A DNA stretch of 15,909 bases from Thiobacillus sp. UBA2186 (GCA_002327405.1 DCVO01000095.1:547-16455), one strand, 5' to 3'; positions 1 through 8,155 are shown, counted from the stretch's first letter. Translations and numbers: made by a program. Notes: generated from the letters alone by a model not told the origin.

Positions 1-438
1 CGCATGATGTTCCTGATCCTGCTGCTCATCGTCGCGGTGGCCGCATTCAACATCGTCTCCACCCTGGTCATGGCGGTGACGGACAAGCAGTCGGACATCG
101 CCATCCTGCGTACCCTCGGCGCGCGGCCGGCCAGCATCATGGGCATATTCATCATCCAGGGCGCCTTCATCGGCGTGCTCGGCACCCTGGCCGGCGTGAC
201 GCTGGGGGTGGTCGGCGCACTCAACCTGGAAACCATCGTGCCCATGATCGAGAAGGCCGCCGGCATGGACCTGTTCCCGGCGGACGTCTATTACATCAGC
301 GAGCTGCCTTCCAAGCTCGAATGGGCCGACGTCGAGATCATCGCCGGCGTGTCGCTGCTGCTGTCCCTGCTCGCCACGCTCTATCCGAGCTGGCGCGCAT
401 CCCGGCTCAACCCTGCGGAGTCGCTGCGTTATGAGTGA
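1..438 (+). CDS. Lipoprotein-releasing system permease LolC/LolE family, C-terminal part
   Basis: This is the 3' part of an inner-membrane permease that, with LolD, extracts mature lipoproteins from the inner membrane and hands them to the periplasmic carrier LolA. The frame is open from base 1, so the start lies outside the window. About 145 residues are visible. Three hydrophobic segments are seen (roughly residues 3-25, 45-75 and 110-130), the usual C-terminal FtsX-like permease layout. The motif SDIAILRTLGA between the first two segments and the ending YPSWRASRLNPAESLRYE are typical of LolC/LolE. The stop codon overlaps the start of lolD by 8 nt, which supports one operon and translational coupling. 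Betaproteobacteria often have a single permease of this kind, so I do not choose between lolC and lolE. Confidence 0.93.
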   Translation, partial: RMMFLILLLIVAVAAFNIVSTLVMAVTDKQSDIAILRTLGARPASIMGIFIIQGAFIGVLGTLAGVTLGVVGALNLETIVPMIEKAAGMDLFPADVYYISELPSKLEWADVEIIAGVSLLLSLLATLYPSWRASRLNPAESLRYE

Positions 439-1117
439 AGTCATTCTGCGCTGCGCGGGGCTGAAGAAAAGCTTCTTTCAGGGCAAGGTCGAAGTGCCGG
501 TGCTCACCGGCGTCGACCTCTCGGTTGGCAAGGGCGAGTCGCTCGCCATCCTCGGCGCTTCCGGTTCCGGCAAGTCCACGCTGCTGCATCTGCTGGGCGG
601 GCTCGATGCGCCCACTGCCGGCGCCATCGAACTGCTGGGGCGCAGCCAGACCCGGCTCGGCGAGGCGGAGCGCTGCGAACTGCGCAACCGCGCGCTGGGT
701 TTCGTCTACCAGTTCCATCATTTGTTGCCGGAATTCACCGCGCTGGACAACGCCGCCATGCCGCTATTGATCCGCCGCATGGGCAGGCGCGAAGCGCGGG
801 AAGTCGCTGCGCAGACGCTGACCAGGGTGGGGCTGGGACACCGGCTGAATCACCTGCCGTCCGAGCTTTCCGGCGGCGAGCGCCAGCGCACGGCCATCGC
901 CCGCGCCCTGGTCACGCAGCCCGCCTGCGTGATGGCGGACGAACCGACCGGCAACCTCGACCGGCAGACCGCCGAGTCGGTTTTCGAGCTGATGCGTGAT
1001 CTGCAGAAGGCGCTCGGCACCAGCCTCATCATTGTTACCCACGACGTCGAACTGGCGCGCAGGATGGACAGGCAGTTGCGCCTGGTGGACGGTCGCCTGA
1101 CCGCGCTTGAGACTTAA
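431..1117 (+). CDS. lolD: Lipoprotein-releasing system ATP-binding protein LolD
   Basis: This is the cytoplasmic ATPase of the lipoprotein-release ABC transporter; ATP hydrolysis powers transfer of outer-membrane lipoproteins to LolA. The protein has 228 residues, the normal size for LolD. The Walker A loop GASGSGKST is at residues 42-50, the Q-loop is near YQFHHLLPEF (93-102), the ABC signature LSGGERQR is at 146-153, Walker B plus D-loop (VMADEPTGNLD) at 167-177, and the switch histidine in VTHD at 202-205. The ATG overlaps the end of the permease gene (ATGAGTGA), and the reading frame ends 11 nt inside the start of comEC. The YQFHHLLPEF stretch and the LolC/E neighbour favour LolD over other small ABC ATPases such as FtsE or MacB-type proteins. 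Confidence 0.96.
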   Translation: MSEVILRCAGLKKSFFQGKVEVPVLTGVDLSVGKGESLAILGASGSGKSTLLHLLGGLDAPTAGAIELLGRSQTRLGEAERCELRNRALGFVYQFHHLLPEFTALDNAAMPLLIRRMGRREAREVAAQTLTRVGLGHRLNHLPSELSGGERQRTAIARALVTQPACVMADEPTGNLDRQTAESVFELMRDLQKALGTSLIIVTHDVELARRMDRQLRLVDGRLTALET

Positions 1118-3443
1118 GCTTCCCGCTTTCTGCATAGGCGTTTTCTGGCTGCAGCAGCAGCCGTCCCTGCCCGATGCCGCCTGGCTGTGGGCGTTGCCGC
1201 TGGTTCTCACGCCTTTCCTGCTCCCGCATTTTGAACGTGCCTGGCCGAGACAGGTGCGCATGCTTGCAGTACTGGCCAGCTGCGCCGTCCTGGGCTTTGC
1301 CTGGGCTGGCTGGCGTGCGCAGGCGCGCATGGCCGATGCGCTGCCGCCCGCCTGGGAAGGCGTGGACGTGCGCGTAGTGGGCGTCGTCGCCGGCCTTCCG
1401 GACCGCGACGCCCACGGCGAGCGCTTCGATTTCCGCGTGGAAAAATTATTGACCGCGGGCGCACAGATACCGGCGCGCATACGGTTAAGCTGGCCGGCGC
1501 CGGAATGGATCGCCGCGCAGATTCCGCAGCGCATCGAGGCCGGCGAGCGCTGGCAGTTCACCGTGCGCCTCAAGCGGCCGCACGGCACGGCCAATCCGGA
1601 CGGCTTCGATTACGAGGCCTGGCTGCTGCAGAAAGGCATTCGTGCCACCGGCTACGTGCGCGAGAAGGGCGGAGCGATGAAACTGGGCGAGAGCGGCCAT
1701 CCGCTCGATCTTGTCCAGCGCTTGCGAGAACGCATCCGGGACGGCATTGGCCTGGCACTGGCCGGCCATCCGCAGGCCGGAGTCATCACCGCATTGGCGG
1801 TGGGAGACCAGAACGCCATTCCGCACGCCAACTGGCGCGTCTACAACCGCACCGGCACCAGCCACCTGATGAGCATTTCCGGCTTGCACATCACCTTGTT
1901 CGCCGCCCTGGTCGGCGGGTTCGTCTATGCGCTGTGGCGGCGCGTGCCGGCGCTGGTGCTGCGTTTGCCGGCGCGGCGGGCGGCGCTGCTGTGCGGCTGG
2001 CTCGCGGCATTGGCCTACACCCTGCTGGCGGGCTTCCAGATTCCCGCCCAGCGCACTTTGTTCATGCTGACCGTGCTGGTGGCGGGGCTGTGGCTGCAGC
2101 GCGAGCCGCGCCCCGCATCCCTGCTGCTGCTGGCGCTGGCCATCGTGCTGCTGCTCGATCCCTGGGCCGTGCTGGCGCCGGGGTTCTGGCTTTCCTTCGG
2201 TGCGCTGGCGGCGATGATGTGGGCAGTCCAGGGCCTGCAAGGCGCTGCGGGAAAAATTACGGCCTGGATGCGCACCCAGGCCGCGGTGACCATCGCGCTG
2301 GCGCCTGCGCTGCTCCTGCTGTTTCACCAGGTGTCGCTGGTATCGCCATTGGCCAACGCGCTGGCGATCCCGGTGGTGAGCATGGGCGTGGTGCCGCTGG
2401 CGCTGGCAGGGGCGCTGGTGCCGCCGCTCTTGCAGCCCGCCGCCTGGCTGATGCAGGGGGTGGAGGCCTTACTGCAATGGCTGTCGGCGTTCGACTGGGC
2501 GGCATGGGCGCTGCCTGCATCGCCGCCCTGGGCGCTGGCGCTTGCGTTGCCAGGCGTAGCCTGGATGCTGATGCCCGGGCTGCCGCGGCGCTGGCTGGGC
2601 GGTTTCATGTGCCTGCCCCTGCTGTTCCCGGCAGTGGCGACGCCGGCCCCGGGCAGTTTCGAGGCCGAGGTGCTCGACGTGGGGCAGGGCACGGCCATCC
2701 TCGTCCGCACGGCAGGCCATGCGCTGCTTTACGATGCAGGCCCCGCGCTGGGCGACAACAATGCCGGCGAGCAGATCGTGCTGCCGCGCCTGCGCGCGCT
2801 GGGCATTGCCAGGCTGGACAGCCTGGTTCTGACGCATGACGATCTCGACCATACCGGCGGCGCCGCAGCGGTGATGCGCGATATGGAGCCGCGCTGGCTG
2901 CTGGCCTCCCTCCCGGCAGGGCATGCATTGCTGGCGCGTCCGCACCGGCAGTGCTTGCGCGGACAACGCTGGCAATGGGACGGCGTGGACTTCGAAATGC
3001 TGAACCCGACGCCTTATGCCTATGCCCAGTCCGGGCGCAGCGACAACGACAAGAGCTGCGTGCTCAAAATTTCCCGCGGCGCGCAAAGCCTGTTGCTCAC
3101 GGCCGATGCCGAGCGCATCGGCGAACTGGAAATGACCGAGCGGGTGGCGGACAAATTGCCGGCTACGGTACTGGTTGCAGGGCACCATGGCAGCCGCACG
3201 TCCTCCATCACCGAGTTTGTTTCGGCAGTGCAGCCGCGGCATGTGGTCTTTACCATGGGACGCAAGAATCGCTATGGCCATCCCCATGCCGATGTGCTGC
3301 GGCGCTTTGCCGAAGCCGGCGCCGTCATGCACCGCAGCGACCGCCATGGCTGGCTGCGTTTGCGCTTTGCCGAGAATGGGGTGAGCGTGGAACGCTGGCG
3401 CGAGCAGCGCAAGCGATACTGGCAGCAGCCAGTCGTGGAATAA
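1107..3443 (+). CDS. comEC: ComEC/Rec2 DNA internalization protein
   Basis: This is a polytopic inner-membrane protein that forms the channel for single-stranded DNA during natural transformation. It has 778 residues and the full three-part layout: an N-terminal DUF4131-like region (about 20-190), the multi-helix Competence domain (about 220-490, with the motif GTSHLMSISGLHIT), and a C-terminal metallo-beta-lactamase-like domain (about 520-750) with LTHDDLDHTGG and AGHHGSRTS as metal-binding motifs. I chose the TTG at 1107, which overlaps the end of lolD, because the resulting N-terminus MRLKLPAFCIGVFWLQQQ resembles betaproteobacterial ComEC proteins. No good Shine-Dalgarno sequence is visible, so translation may depend on coupling to lolD. 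No disabling change is seen. A full comEC indicates potential, not proof, of competence; the other competence genes are outside the window. Confidence 0.93.
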   Translation: MRLKLPAFCIGVFWLQQQPSLPDAAWLWALPLVLTPFLLPHFERAWPRQVRMLAVLASCAVLGFAWAGWRAQARMADALPPAWEGVDVRVVGVVAGLPDRDAHGERFDFRVEKLLTAGAQIPARIRLSWPAPEWIAAQIPQRIEAGERWQFTVRLKRPHGTANPDGFDYEAWLLQKGIRATGYVREKGGAMKLGESGHPLDLVQRLRERIRDGIGLALAGHPQAGVITALAVGDQNAIPHANWRVYNRTGTSHLMSISGLHITLFAALVGGFVYALWRRVPALVLRLPARRAALLCGWLAALAYTLLAGFQIPAQRTLFMLTVLVAGLWLQREPRPASLLLLALAIVLLLDPWAVLAPGFWLSFGALAAMMWAVQGLQGAAGKITAWMRTQAAVTIALAPALLLLFHQVSLVSPLANALAIPVVSMGVVPLALAGALVPPLLQPAAWLMQGVEALLQWLSAFDWAAWALPASPPWALALALPGVAWMLMPGLPRRWLGGFMCLPLLFPAVATPAPGSFEAEVLDVGQGTAILVRTAGHALLYDAGPALGDNNAGEQIVLPRLRALGIARLDSLVLTHDDLDHTGGAAAVMRDMEPRWLLASLPAGHALLARPHRQCLRGQRWQWDGVDFEMLNPTPYAYAQSGRSDNDKSCVLKISRGAQSLLLTADAERIGELEMTERVADKLPATVLVAGHHGSRTSSITEFVSAVQPRHVVFTMGRKNRYGHPHADVLRRFAEAGAVMHRSDRHGWLRLRFAENGVSVERWREQRKRYWQQPVVE

Positions 3444-3462
3444 TCATCAAAAACTCATTTAC

Positions 3463-3544
3463 CCAGAGGAAGCGAGGCAAGGGAGTAAAGCAAAAAAGAC
3501 TTTTTGTTCCCGCGCCTTACTCTGCCGCCTCCGTTACCTCTGTG
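3463..3544. repeat. Imperfect palindromic repeat with CAGAGG ends (copy A)
   Basis: The gap between comEC and relA holds an imperfect inverted repeat. The left arm (3463-3490) and the right arm (3516-3544) share the blocks CAGAGG, GAGGC and GAGTAA in inverted order. The loop contains a smaller A/T hairpin (CAAAAA 3491-3496 with TTTTTG 3501-3506). It resembles copy B at 5804-5853, including the identical octamer GAGTAAAG (3483-3490 here, 5823-5830 there). Its size and intergenic position suggest a REP-like dispersed element; it may also act as a terminator after comEC. The family assignment is inference. Confidence 0.6.
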
Positions 3545-3574
3545 TTCATTGCGTTGTAATAGGGGGTGAATGCC

Positions 3575-3601
3575 ATGGCTCAGATGCCATTTCCAGGATA
3601 A
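3575..3601 (+). CDS. Possible 8-codon leader ORF upstream of relA
   Basis: A tiny frame, ATG followed by seven sense codons and TAA (product MAQMPFPG), lies just before relA. It is preceded by a G-rich stretch GGGGG at 3562-3566, 8 nt from the ATG, that could serve as a Shine-Dalgarno sequence. Its last codons overlap the AGGA ribosome binding site of relA and its stop is 6 nt before the relA ATG, so it could couple relA translation. Such a short frame can easily arise by chance. Confidence 0.2.
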   Translation: MAQMPFPG

Positions 3602-3607
3602 TTGCGC

Positions 3608-5764
3608 ATGGTCGAACAAATCAAGAAAACCGCCTGCCTTGCGCTTGTCGGCGTGGAAGAAGCCTGCCAGTGGCTGGGCGAAGAAGGCAATGATGCGGAT
3701 GTGCGCCGTGCGCTGGAGCTGGCCTTTCCGGTTCTGTCTGTGCTGCAGACGCCCGGCGGCGCCAGCCTGTTCGCGCATGCCGTAGGCGCGGCGCGCATCG
3801 TCGACGAGCTGAAGCTTGGGCACGATGCAGTGCTGGCCACCTTGCTGTATCCGCTGGTGGAACGCACGTCGCAAGAAGCGCTGGAGCCCTTCGGCGAGGC
3901 CGCGCAGCTGGCGAAAGCCGTGTCGGCCATGTCCAGGATCGAGGTGCTGGCGCACGGCACCCAGGACCTGGACGTGGAGCCGGCGGCCCAGATCGAATCG
4001 CTGAGGCAAATGGTGCTGGCCATGGTGCAGGACGTGCGCGCGGTATTGGTCAAGCTGGCGGAGCGTACCCATGCGTTGCGCTGTGCGGCGAAGGCCGAGC
4101 CGGAATTGCAGCAGCTTCTGGGCCATCAGGCGCGCGAGCTGTTTGCGCCGCTCGCCAACCGGCTGGGCGTCTGGCAGGTCAAGTGGGAAATGGAGGACTG
4201 GGCCTGCCGCTACCTGGACGGCGAGACTTACCGGCGCATTGCCGCGCTGTTGGACGAAAAGCGCGGCGACCGCGAGCGTTACATCGCCGCCGTTCTGGCC
4301 ACGCTGAAGGCGGAACTGCACAAAAACGGCATCAAGGCCGAGGTTATGGGGCGCCCCAAGCACATCGCCAGCATCATCAACAAAATGCGGCGCAAGAATC
4401 TGGGCTTCGAGCAGCTCTACGACATCCGCGCGGTGCGCGTGCTGGTCGAGAAGGAGGCCGACTGCTACGCCGTGCTCGGCATCGTGCACAACCTTTGGCA
4501 GCCCATCCCCAGCGAGTTCGACGACTACATCTCGCACCCCAAGAGCAACGACTACCGCAGCCTGCACACGGCCGTGGTCGGGCCGGAGGACAAGGCGCTG
4601 GAAGTGCAGATCCGCACTTTCGACATGCACCGACATGCCGAACTGGGCGTGGCCGCGCACTGGCGCTACAAGGAAGGCGGCAGGAACGACGCGCGCATGG
4701 AAGAGAAGATCGCCTGGCTGCGCCAATTGCTGGAGTGGAAGGACGACGTCGCCGACGCCAGCGAATTCGCCGCCCAGTTCCGCACCGAGCTGTTCCGGGA
4801 CCAGGTCTACGTGCTGACGCCGCTGGGCCGGGTGATTGCGCTGGACCGCGGCGCCACGCCGATCGACTTCGCCTACGCCCTGCATACCGACCTTGGCCAC
4901 CGCTGCCGCGGCGCGCGCGTGGACGGCGTCATGGTGCCGCTCAACACCCCGCTCGAGAACGGCCAGCGCGTCGAGATACTCACCGTGAAGCAGGGCAATC
5001 CCAGTCGCGACTGGCTGAATCCGCAGCTCGGCTACGTGCAGACGCATCGCGCGCGCACCAAGGTGCGCACCTGGTTCAAACAGCGCGACCAGGGCGAGCT
5101 GACCCAGCTCGGACGCGCTCAGCTGGATAAGGAGAGAAAGCGCCTGGGCGTCGGCGACATCAAGCTGGACAAGCTGGCGCAGGACCTGAAATTCAAGTCG
5201 GCCGACGAGTTTCTGGCTGCGCTCGGGCGCGGCGATTTCGGTCCGCAGATTCTTGCACGAGCGATGCGCGAGCAGGGTGCGCCTGCGGCCCCCGTCGTTG
5301 TCCGCAAGACGCCGGCACCGCGCAAGTCGGCGAGCGGCGTGCTGGTGGAGGGGCTGGGCGACGTGCCGCTTTCCATGGCGCGCTGCTGCAAGCCGGAGCC
5401 GCCGGCAGCCATCGTCGCCTACACGACGGTGGGGCGCGGGGTGACCGTGCATCGGCGCGCTTGCCCGAATCTTGCCAAGTTCAATCCGGATCGCATCCTG
5501 CAGGCCAACTGGGCGGAAAGGAAGAGCGAGGGCGGCTTCACGTTCGAGGTCAGGCTGCGCGCCTTCGACCGCCAGGGCTTGCTGCGCGACGTGTCGGATG
5601 TCTTTACCAGGGAGCGTGTCGACGTGCTGCGGGTCAATACCGAATCGGTCGGGGAATACGCGAACATGGCCATCACACTCAGGGTGAAGGACGCCGCCCA
5701 GATCGGCCGCCTCATCGGCCGTCTGGGACAGGTGCAGAGCGTGATCGAGGTCGAGAGGGGTTGA
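3608..5764 (+). CDS. relA: GTP pyrophosphokinase RelA, (p)ppGpp synthetase
   Basis: This is the ribosome-associated enzyme that transfers pyrophosphate from ATP to GTP or GDP during amino-acid starvation, giving the stringent response alarmone. It has 718 residues, the usual length. The N-terminal hydrolase-like domain (about 30-190) has lost the catalytic His-Asp pair: the place where SpoT-type enzymes read LLHD reads LLYP (ATLLYPLVERT), so hydrolase activity is not expected. The synthetase domain (about 225-370) has YDIRAVRV, EFDDYISHPKSNDYRSLHT and VQIRT. EFDD is the acidic EXDD motif of monofunctional RelA, instead of RXKD of bifunctional enzymes. A TGS domain (about 395-460), a cysteine-containing MARCCKP region (about 590) and a C-terminal ACT domain (about 640-718) follow. 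I chose the ATG at 3608, with AGGA 9 nt upstream, over the TTG at 3602. The next gene is convergent. Confidence 0.96.
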   Translation: MVEQIKKTACLALVGVEEACQWLGEEGNDADVRRALELAFPVLSVLQTPGGASLFAHAVGAARIVDELKLGHDAVLATLLYPLVERTSQEALEPFGEAAQLAKAVSAMSRIEVLAHGTQDLDVEPAAQIESLRQMVLAMVQDVRAVLVKLAERTHALRCAAKAEPELQQLLGHQARELFAPLANRLGVWQVKWEMEDWACRYLDGETYRRIAALLDEKRGDRERYIAAVLATLKAELHKNGIKAEVMGRPKHIASIINKMRRKNLGFEQLYDIRAVRVLVEKEADCYAVLGIVHNLWQPIPSEFDDYISHPKSNDYRSLHTAVVGPEDKALEVQIRTFDMHRHAELGVAAHWRYKEGGRNDARMEEKIAWLRQLLEWKDDVADASEFAAQFRTELFRDQVYVLTPLGRVIALDRGATPIDFAYALHTDLGHRCRGARVDGVMVPLNTPLENGQRVEILTVKQGNPSRDWLNPQLGYVQTHRARTKVRTWFKQRDQGELTQLGRAQLDKERKRLGVGDIKLDKLAQDLKFKSADEFLAALGRGDFGPQILARAMREQGAPAAPVVVRKTPAPRKSASGVLVEGLGDVPLSMARCCKPEPPAAIVAYTTVGRGVTVHRRACPNLAKFNPDRILQANWAERKSEGGFTFEVRLRAFDRQGLLRDVSDVFTRERVDVLRVNTESVGEYANMAITLRVKDAAQIGRLIGRLGQVQSVIEVERG

Positions 5765-5803
5765 CTTGATTTTACCCAACCGGATCAACCGCAAATTGAC
5801 CGC

Positions 5804-5853
5804 GGAGGTCGCGGAGTACGCCGAGTAAAGAAAACTGAAACTCCGCGACCTCC
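5804..5853. repeat. Perfect 14-bp inverted repeat in the relA/phnD-like convergent gap (copy B)
   Basis: GGAGGTCGCGGAGT at 5804-5817 is repeated exactly in inverted orientation at 5840-5853, with a 22-nt loop rich in A (5818-5839). It sits between two convergent stop codons (relA ends 5764, the phnD-like gene ends 5867), so it could act as a bidirectional transcription stop, although no strong U-tract follows on either side. It shares GAGTAAAG and a GAGG-rich arm with the palindrome at 3463-3544, suggesting two members of one repeat family. Confidence 0.7.
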
Positions 5854-5866
5854 CGGTAAAACGCTT

Positions 5867-6706
5867 TTATTTCTGGAACGGCTGGATCAGCTTGCGCACC
5901 GGGTCGTAGGCGCTGTCCTGGATGACGACGAAGCCGTCGTAGCTGCTGTCGAAGGCTTCCAGGGTGGCTGTTCCTGCCGGATTATCCTTTTTCAGGGCAA
6001 GGAAGGCGTCGCGCAGCTTGTCGCGCACATTTGCCGGCATGCTCGGGTGCACGGCGAAGACGTAGGAAGGCAGCGGGGGGGTGGAGCCGATCACGATGAT
6101 GCCCTTGTCCTTGAAATCGTCCGCGATCGAGTCCTTCAGGATGCCGCCGTCGAAATCGCCGGCCAGCACGGCTTTGGCGATGTTGTCGTAGTGCTTGAGA
6201 TAGGCGAAATTGGAAAAATCGCCGGTGCCGAGTCCCATGAAGGCGACGGCTGCCTTCTGCAGCAAGGCCTTTTCGTCGCCGAAAGCGAAGCGCTTGCCTT
6301 TGAGGTCGGCCGGCGTGCGGATGCCGGAGCCGGCCTTGGTGCCGATGACCAGGGAAAAATGCGGGCGCCCATTGATGGTGGGCGCCACCAGCGGAACCGC
6401 CCCGTATTTCTGCCGGGCATCGATGTAGGCAACCGGCGTGAGATAGGCGATCTGGGTCTGGTTGCCGCCAAGCTCGTCCACTGCCGAGCCGAGGTTGGGC
6501 GAGGGGCGGAAGCGAATGTTGAGACCGGTATTGAGCGCGAGATAATTGGTCAGTACGCTCAGGCGCTTGATCATTTCCACCGGGATATCCATCGCCACCG
6601 AGCCCATGGTGATGGTAGCCTCGGCCGGCTGTTTTTGCGGCGAAGACATCGCCGGAGCGGCGGCCGATATCAGCGCGGCAAACGCGACAACAAGTTTCAC
6701 CTGCAT
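5867..6706 (-). CDS. PhnD-like periplasmic substrate-binding protein (phosphate/phosphite/phosphonate type)
   Basis: This is a periplasmic binding protein of the PhnD-like family (type 2 binding fold), 279 residues. An N-terminal signal peptide is clear (MQVKLVVAFAALISAAAPA, cleavage probably near residues 20-22). The mature part has family features: a first lobe with NYLALNTGLNIRFRP, AYLTPVAYIDA and PLVAPTINGRP, then the hinge-proximal DLKGKRFAFGDEKA and the second-lobe stretch VLAGDFDGGILKD. The start ATG lies 2 nt after the stop of the diguanylate cyclase gene, so both are almost certainly one operon. No permease (phnE-like) or ATPase (phnC-like) gene is near, so a transport role cannot be shown here. 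With the cyclase neighbour, a ligand-sensing role is a reasonable inference. The true ligand cannot be read from the sequence; many family members do not bind phosphonate. Confidence 0.88.
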   Translation of the reverse strand: MQVKLVVAFAALISAAAPAMSSPQKQPAEATITMGSVAMDIPVEMIKRLSVLTNYLALNTGLNIRFRPSPNLGSAVDELGGNQTQIAYLTPVAYIDARQKYGAVPLVAPTINGRPHFSLVIGTKAGSGIRTPADLKGKRFAFGDEKALLQKAAVAFMGLGTGDFSNFAYLKHYDNIAKAVLAGDFDGGILKDSIADDFKDKGIIVIGSTPPLPSYVFAVHPSMPANVRDKLRDAFLALKKDNPAGTATLEAFDSSYDGFVVIQDSAYDPVRKLIQPFQK

Positions 6707-6708
6707 GC

Positions 6709-7989
6709 CTAGACTTCCTCCTTGGGCAAATCCGAATAAAGGGCGTACTGGTCGCGGCCGCGATGCTTGGCGGTATACAGGGCCTTGTCCGCCGCAAAAT
6801 AGAGGGATTGCTTCGTGTTGTTCGCGGCGGAATATTCTGCAATGCCGGCGCTGAGGCTTACCGAGATTTTCTGGCCGTTGAAGCTGAACACGTGCGCCTT
6901 TATCTTTTTGAACAGTTGGCGCACGAGTATCTCCGACTGTTTTTCTCCCGTGTGGTAGAGCAGGATGGCGAACTCGTCTCCGCCCAGCCTTGCCGGCGCG
7001 TCGGAACGGCGCACCGAATCCTTGAGAAAAGCACCGATCTGGCGCAGGACTTCGTCCCCCGCGGCGTGGCCGTGGCTGTCGTTGATGTCCTTGAAATTGT
7101 CCACCTCGATGAGCGCCAGTGACAGGGGTTCATTGAAGCGTTCGGCCTGGGACAGCATCTGCTCGAATCCGTCGTCGAACTGGCGGCGATTGGGCAGCTT
7201 GGTGAGCCAGTCGGTGGTGGCCATGGAACTCAGCATTTCGAGGGCGTTTTCCAGTTCGTCCGTTCTTGCAATGAGTTCGATGTTCTTGTTTCTCAGCGCC
7301 TGATCGGCAAGATCGATCTTGCTTTGCAGTTTTTCGTAGTTGCTGGCGAGCTGCTGGTTGAGCTTGTTGAAGACCTTGATCAGGCGGCCGATCTCGTCGC
7401 CGCTGGCCACGTCCAACTGCTTTGCGATGTAGGGTTCGCCCTTGTTGATGGTCGCTTCCATTGCCGAGGTCAGGCGCAGGATCGGCGATACGATGCCACG
7501 CGAAACGAACAGGTAAACAATGATGGCAAGAATCAGCCCGATGATGGTTTGCTCGATCACGATGCGGACATACAGCTCGTCTATTGCCTGTTCCAGCCTC
7601 TCGGTGGAAATGTCCAGGGCGACCGAGCCGATCACCTTGCCGTCAAACACGATGGGCGCCTGGTAGCGGCGGTATTGCCTGCCTGAGCCCGCCACGGTCT
7701 GGCTCATGATGCGGCCATCACGATTGAGGATGGTGACACCCATCACGTTCGCCTGGTCTGCCACGTTGCGGGCCAGGATTTCGAGATTGCCGTAGTCATA
7801 ACCGACCACCAGGCTGGCGGCACCGGCGGCAGTGGTATTGGCCATGTTCTGGCCGGAGTAGTTGGCCAGGTTGCCCAGGTGTTCGCGCTCGTTTTTGACG
7901 CGAGCAATGCCCACGGCGACGGACGTGACGACCGCGCCGGCTGCGATATAGCCGATGAGCTTCGCGCTCAATCCCCAGCCATGCGCCAC
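6709..7989 (-). CDS. Membrane diguanylate cyclase: periplasmic sensor, HAMP, GGDEF
   Basis: This is a predicted c-di-GMP synthase of 426 residues. In order: a transmembrane helix near the N-terminus (about 5-27), a periplasmic sensor region of about 120 residues (Cache/PAS-like by appearance), a second helix (about 145-168, IIGLILAIIVYLFVS), a HAMP linker (about 170-225), a short coiled coil (about 225-265), and a GGDEF domain to the end. The active-site GGDEF is intact (about 336-340) and an RxxD inhibitory site (RRSD) lies five residues before it, so product feedback is expected. I chose the GTG at 7989 because GGGAGA lies 4 nt upstream and the helix then follows the N-terminus as in relatives. 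An ATG at 8085 would add 32 residues of no recognisable character and has no clear ribosome site. The gene is followed 2 nt later by the PhnD-like gene. Confidence 0.9.
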   Translation of the reverse strand: MAHGWGLSAKLIGYIAAGAVVTSVAVGIARVKNEREHLGNLANYSGQNMANTTAAGAASLVVGYDYGNLEILARNVADQANVMGVTILNRDGRIMSQTVAGSGRQYRRYQAPIVFDGKVIGSVALDISTERLEQAIDELYVRIVIEQTIIGLILAIIVYLFVSRGIVSPILRLTSAMEATINKGEPYIAKQLDVASGDEIGRLIKVFNKLNQQLASNYEKLQSKIDLADQALRNKNIELIARTDELENALEMLSSMATTDWLTKLPNRRQFDDGFEQMLSQAERFNEPLSLALIEVDNFKDINDSHGHAAGDEVLRQIGAFLKDSVRRSDAPARLGGDEFAILLYHTGEKQSEILVRQLFKKIKAHVFSFNGQKISVSLSAGIAEYSAANNTKQSLYFAADKALYTAKHRGRDQYALYSDLPKEEV

Positions 7990-8069
7990 ATGTTCTCCCA
8001 AGCGTGTGTTGTTTCTTGTTTGAGTACTGGTTTTACGGCTGTCTTGCCTGTGCAATGAATAGTCGGCTT

Positions 8070-8155
8070 GGCGAATAAATACCATTCTTGCAATATGGTC
8101 TATTGGCTTTGGGCTTGTCCTGCATGGTGAAAGCGGCGAATGGTATTGTTTCGGC
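8070..8155. repeat. Spaced 18-bp inverted repeat between divergent genes
   Basis: Bases 8070-8087 (GGCGAATAAATACCATTC) are an inverted copy of 8138-8155 (GAATGGTATTGTTTCGGC) with 15 of 18 positions matching and 50 nt between. The right arm ends exactly before the ATG of the Mut7-C gene. The gap between the divergent cyclase (start 7989) and the Mut7-C gene is 166 nt, so the repeat occupies about half of it. It could be a paired operator for a divergent promoter region or a large stem; no clear sigma70 promoter was identified in the gap. Confidence 0.55.

Noticed and set aside
1505..2839. A 444-codon plus-strand frame inside comEC
   Set aside because: It overlaps comEC in another frame and its product is rich in A, G, R and P without motifs.
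3455..5794. A 779-codon open frame on the minus strand opposite relA
   Set aside because: Shadow of relA codon usage; no recognisable family and it spans the palindromic repeats on both sides.
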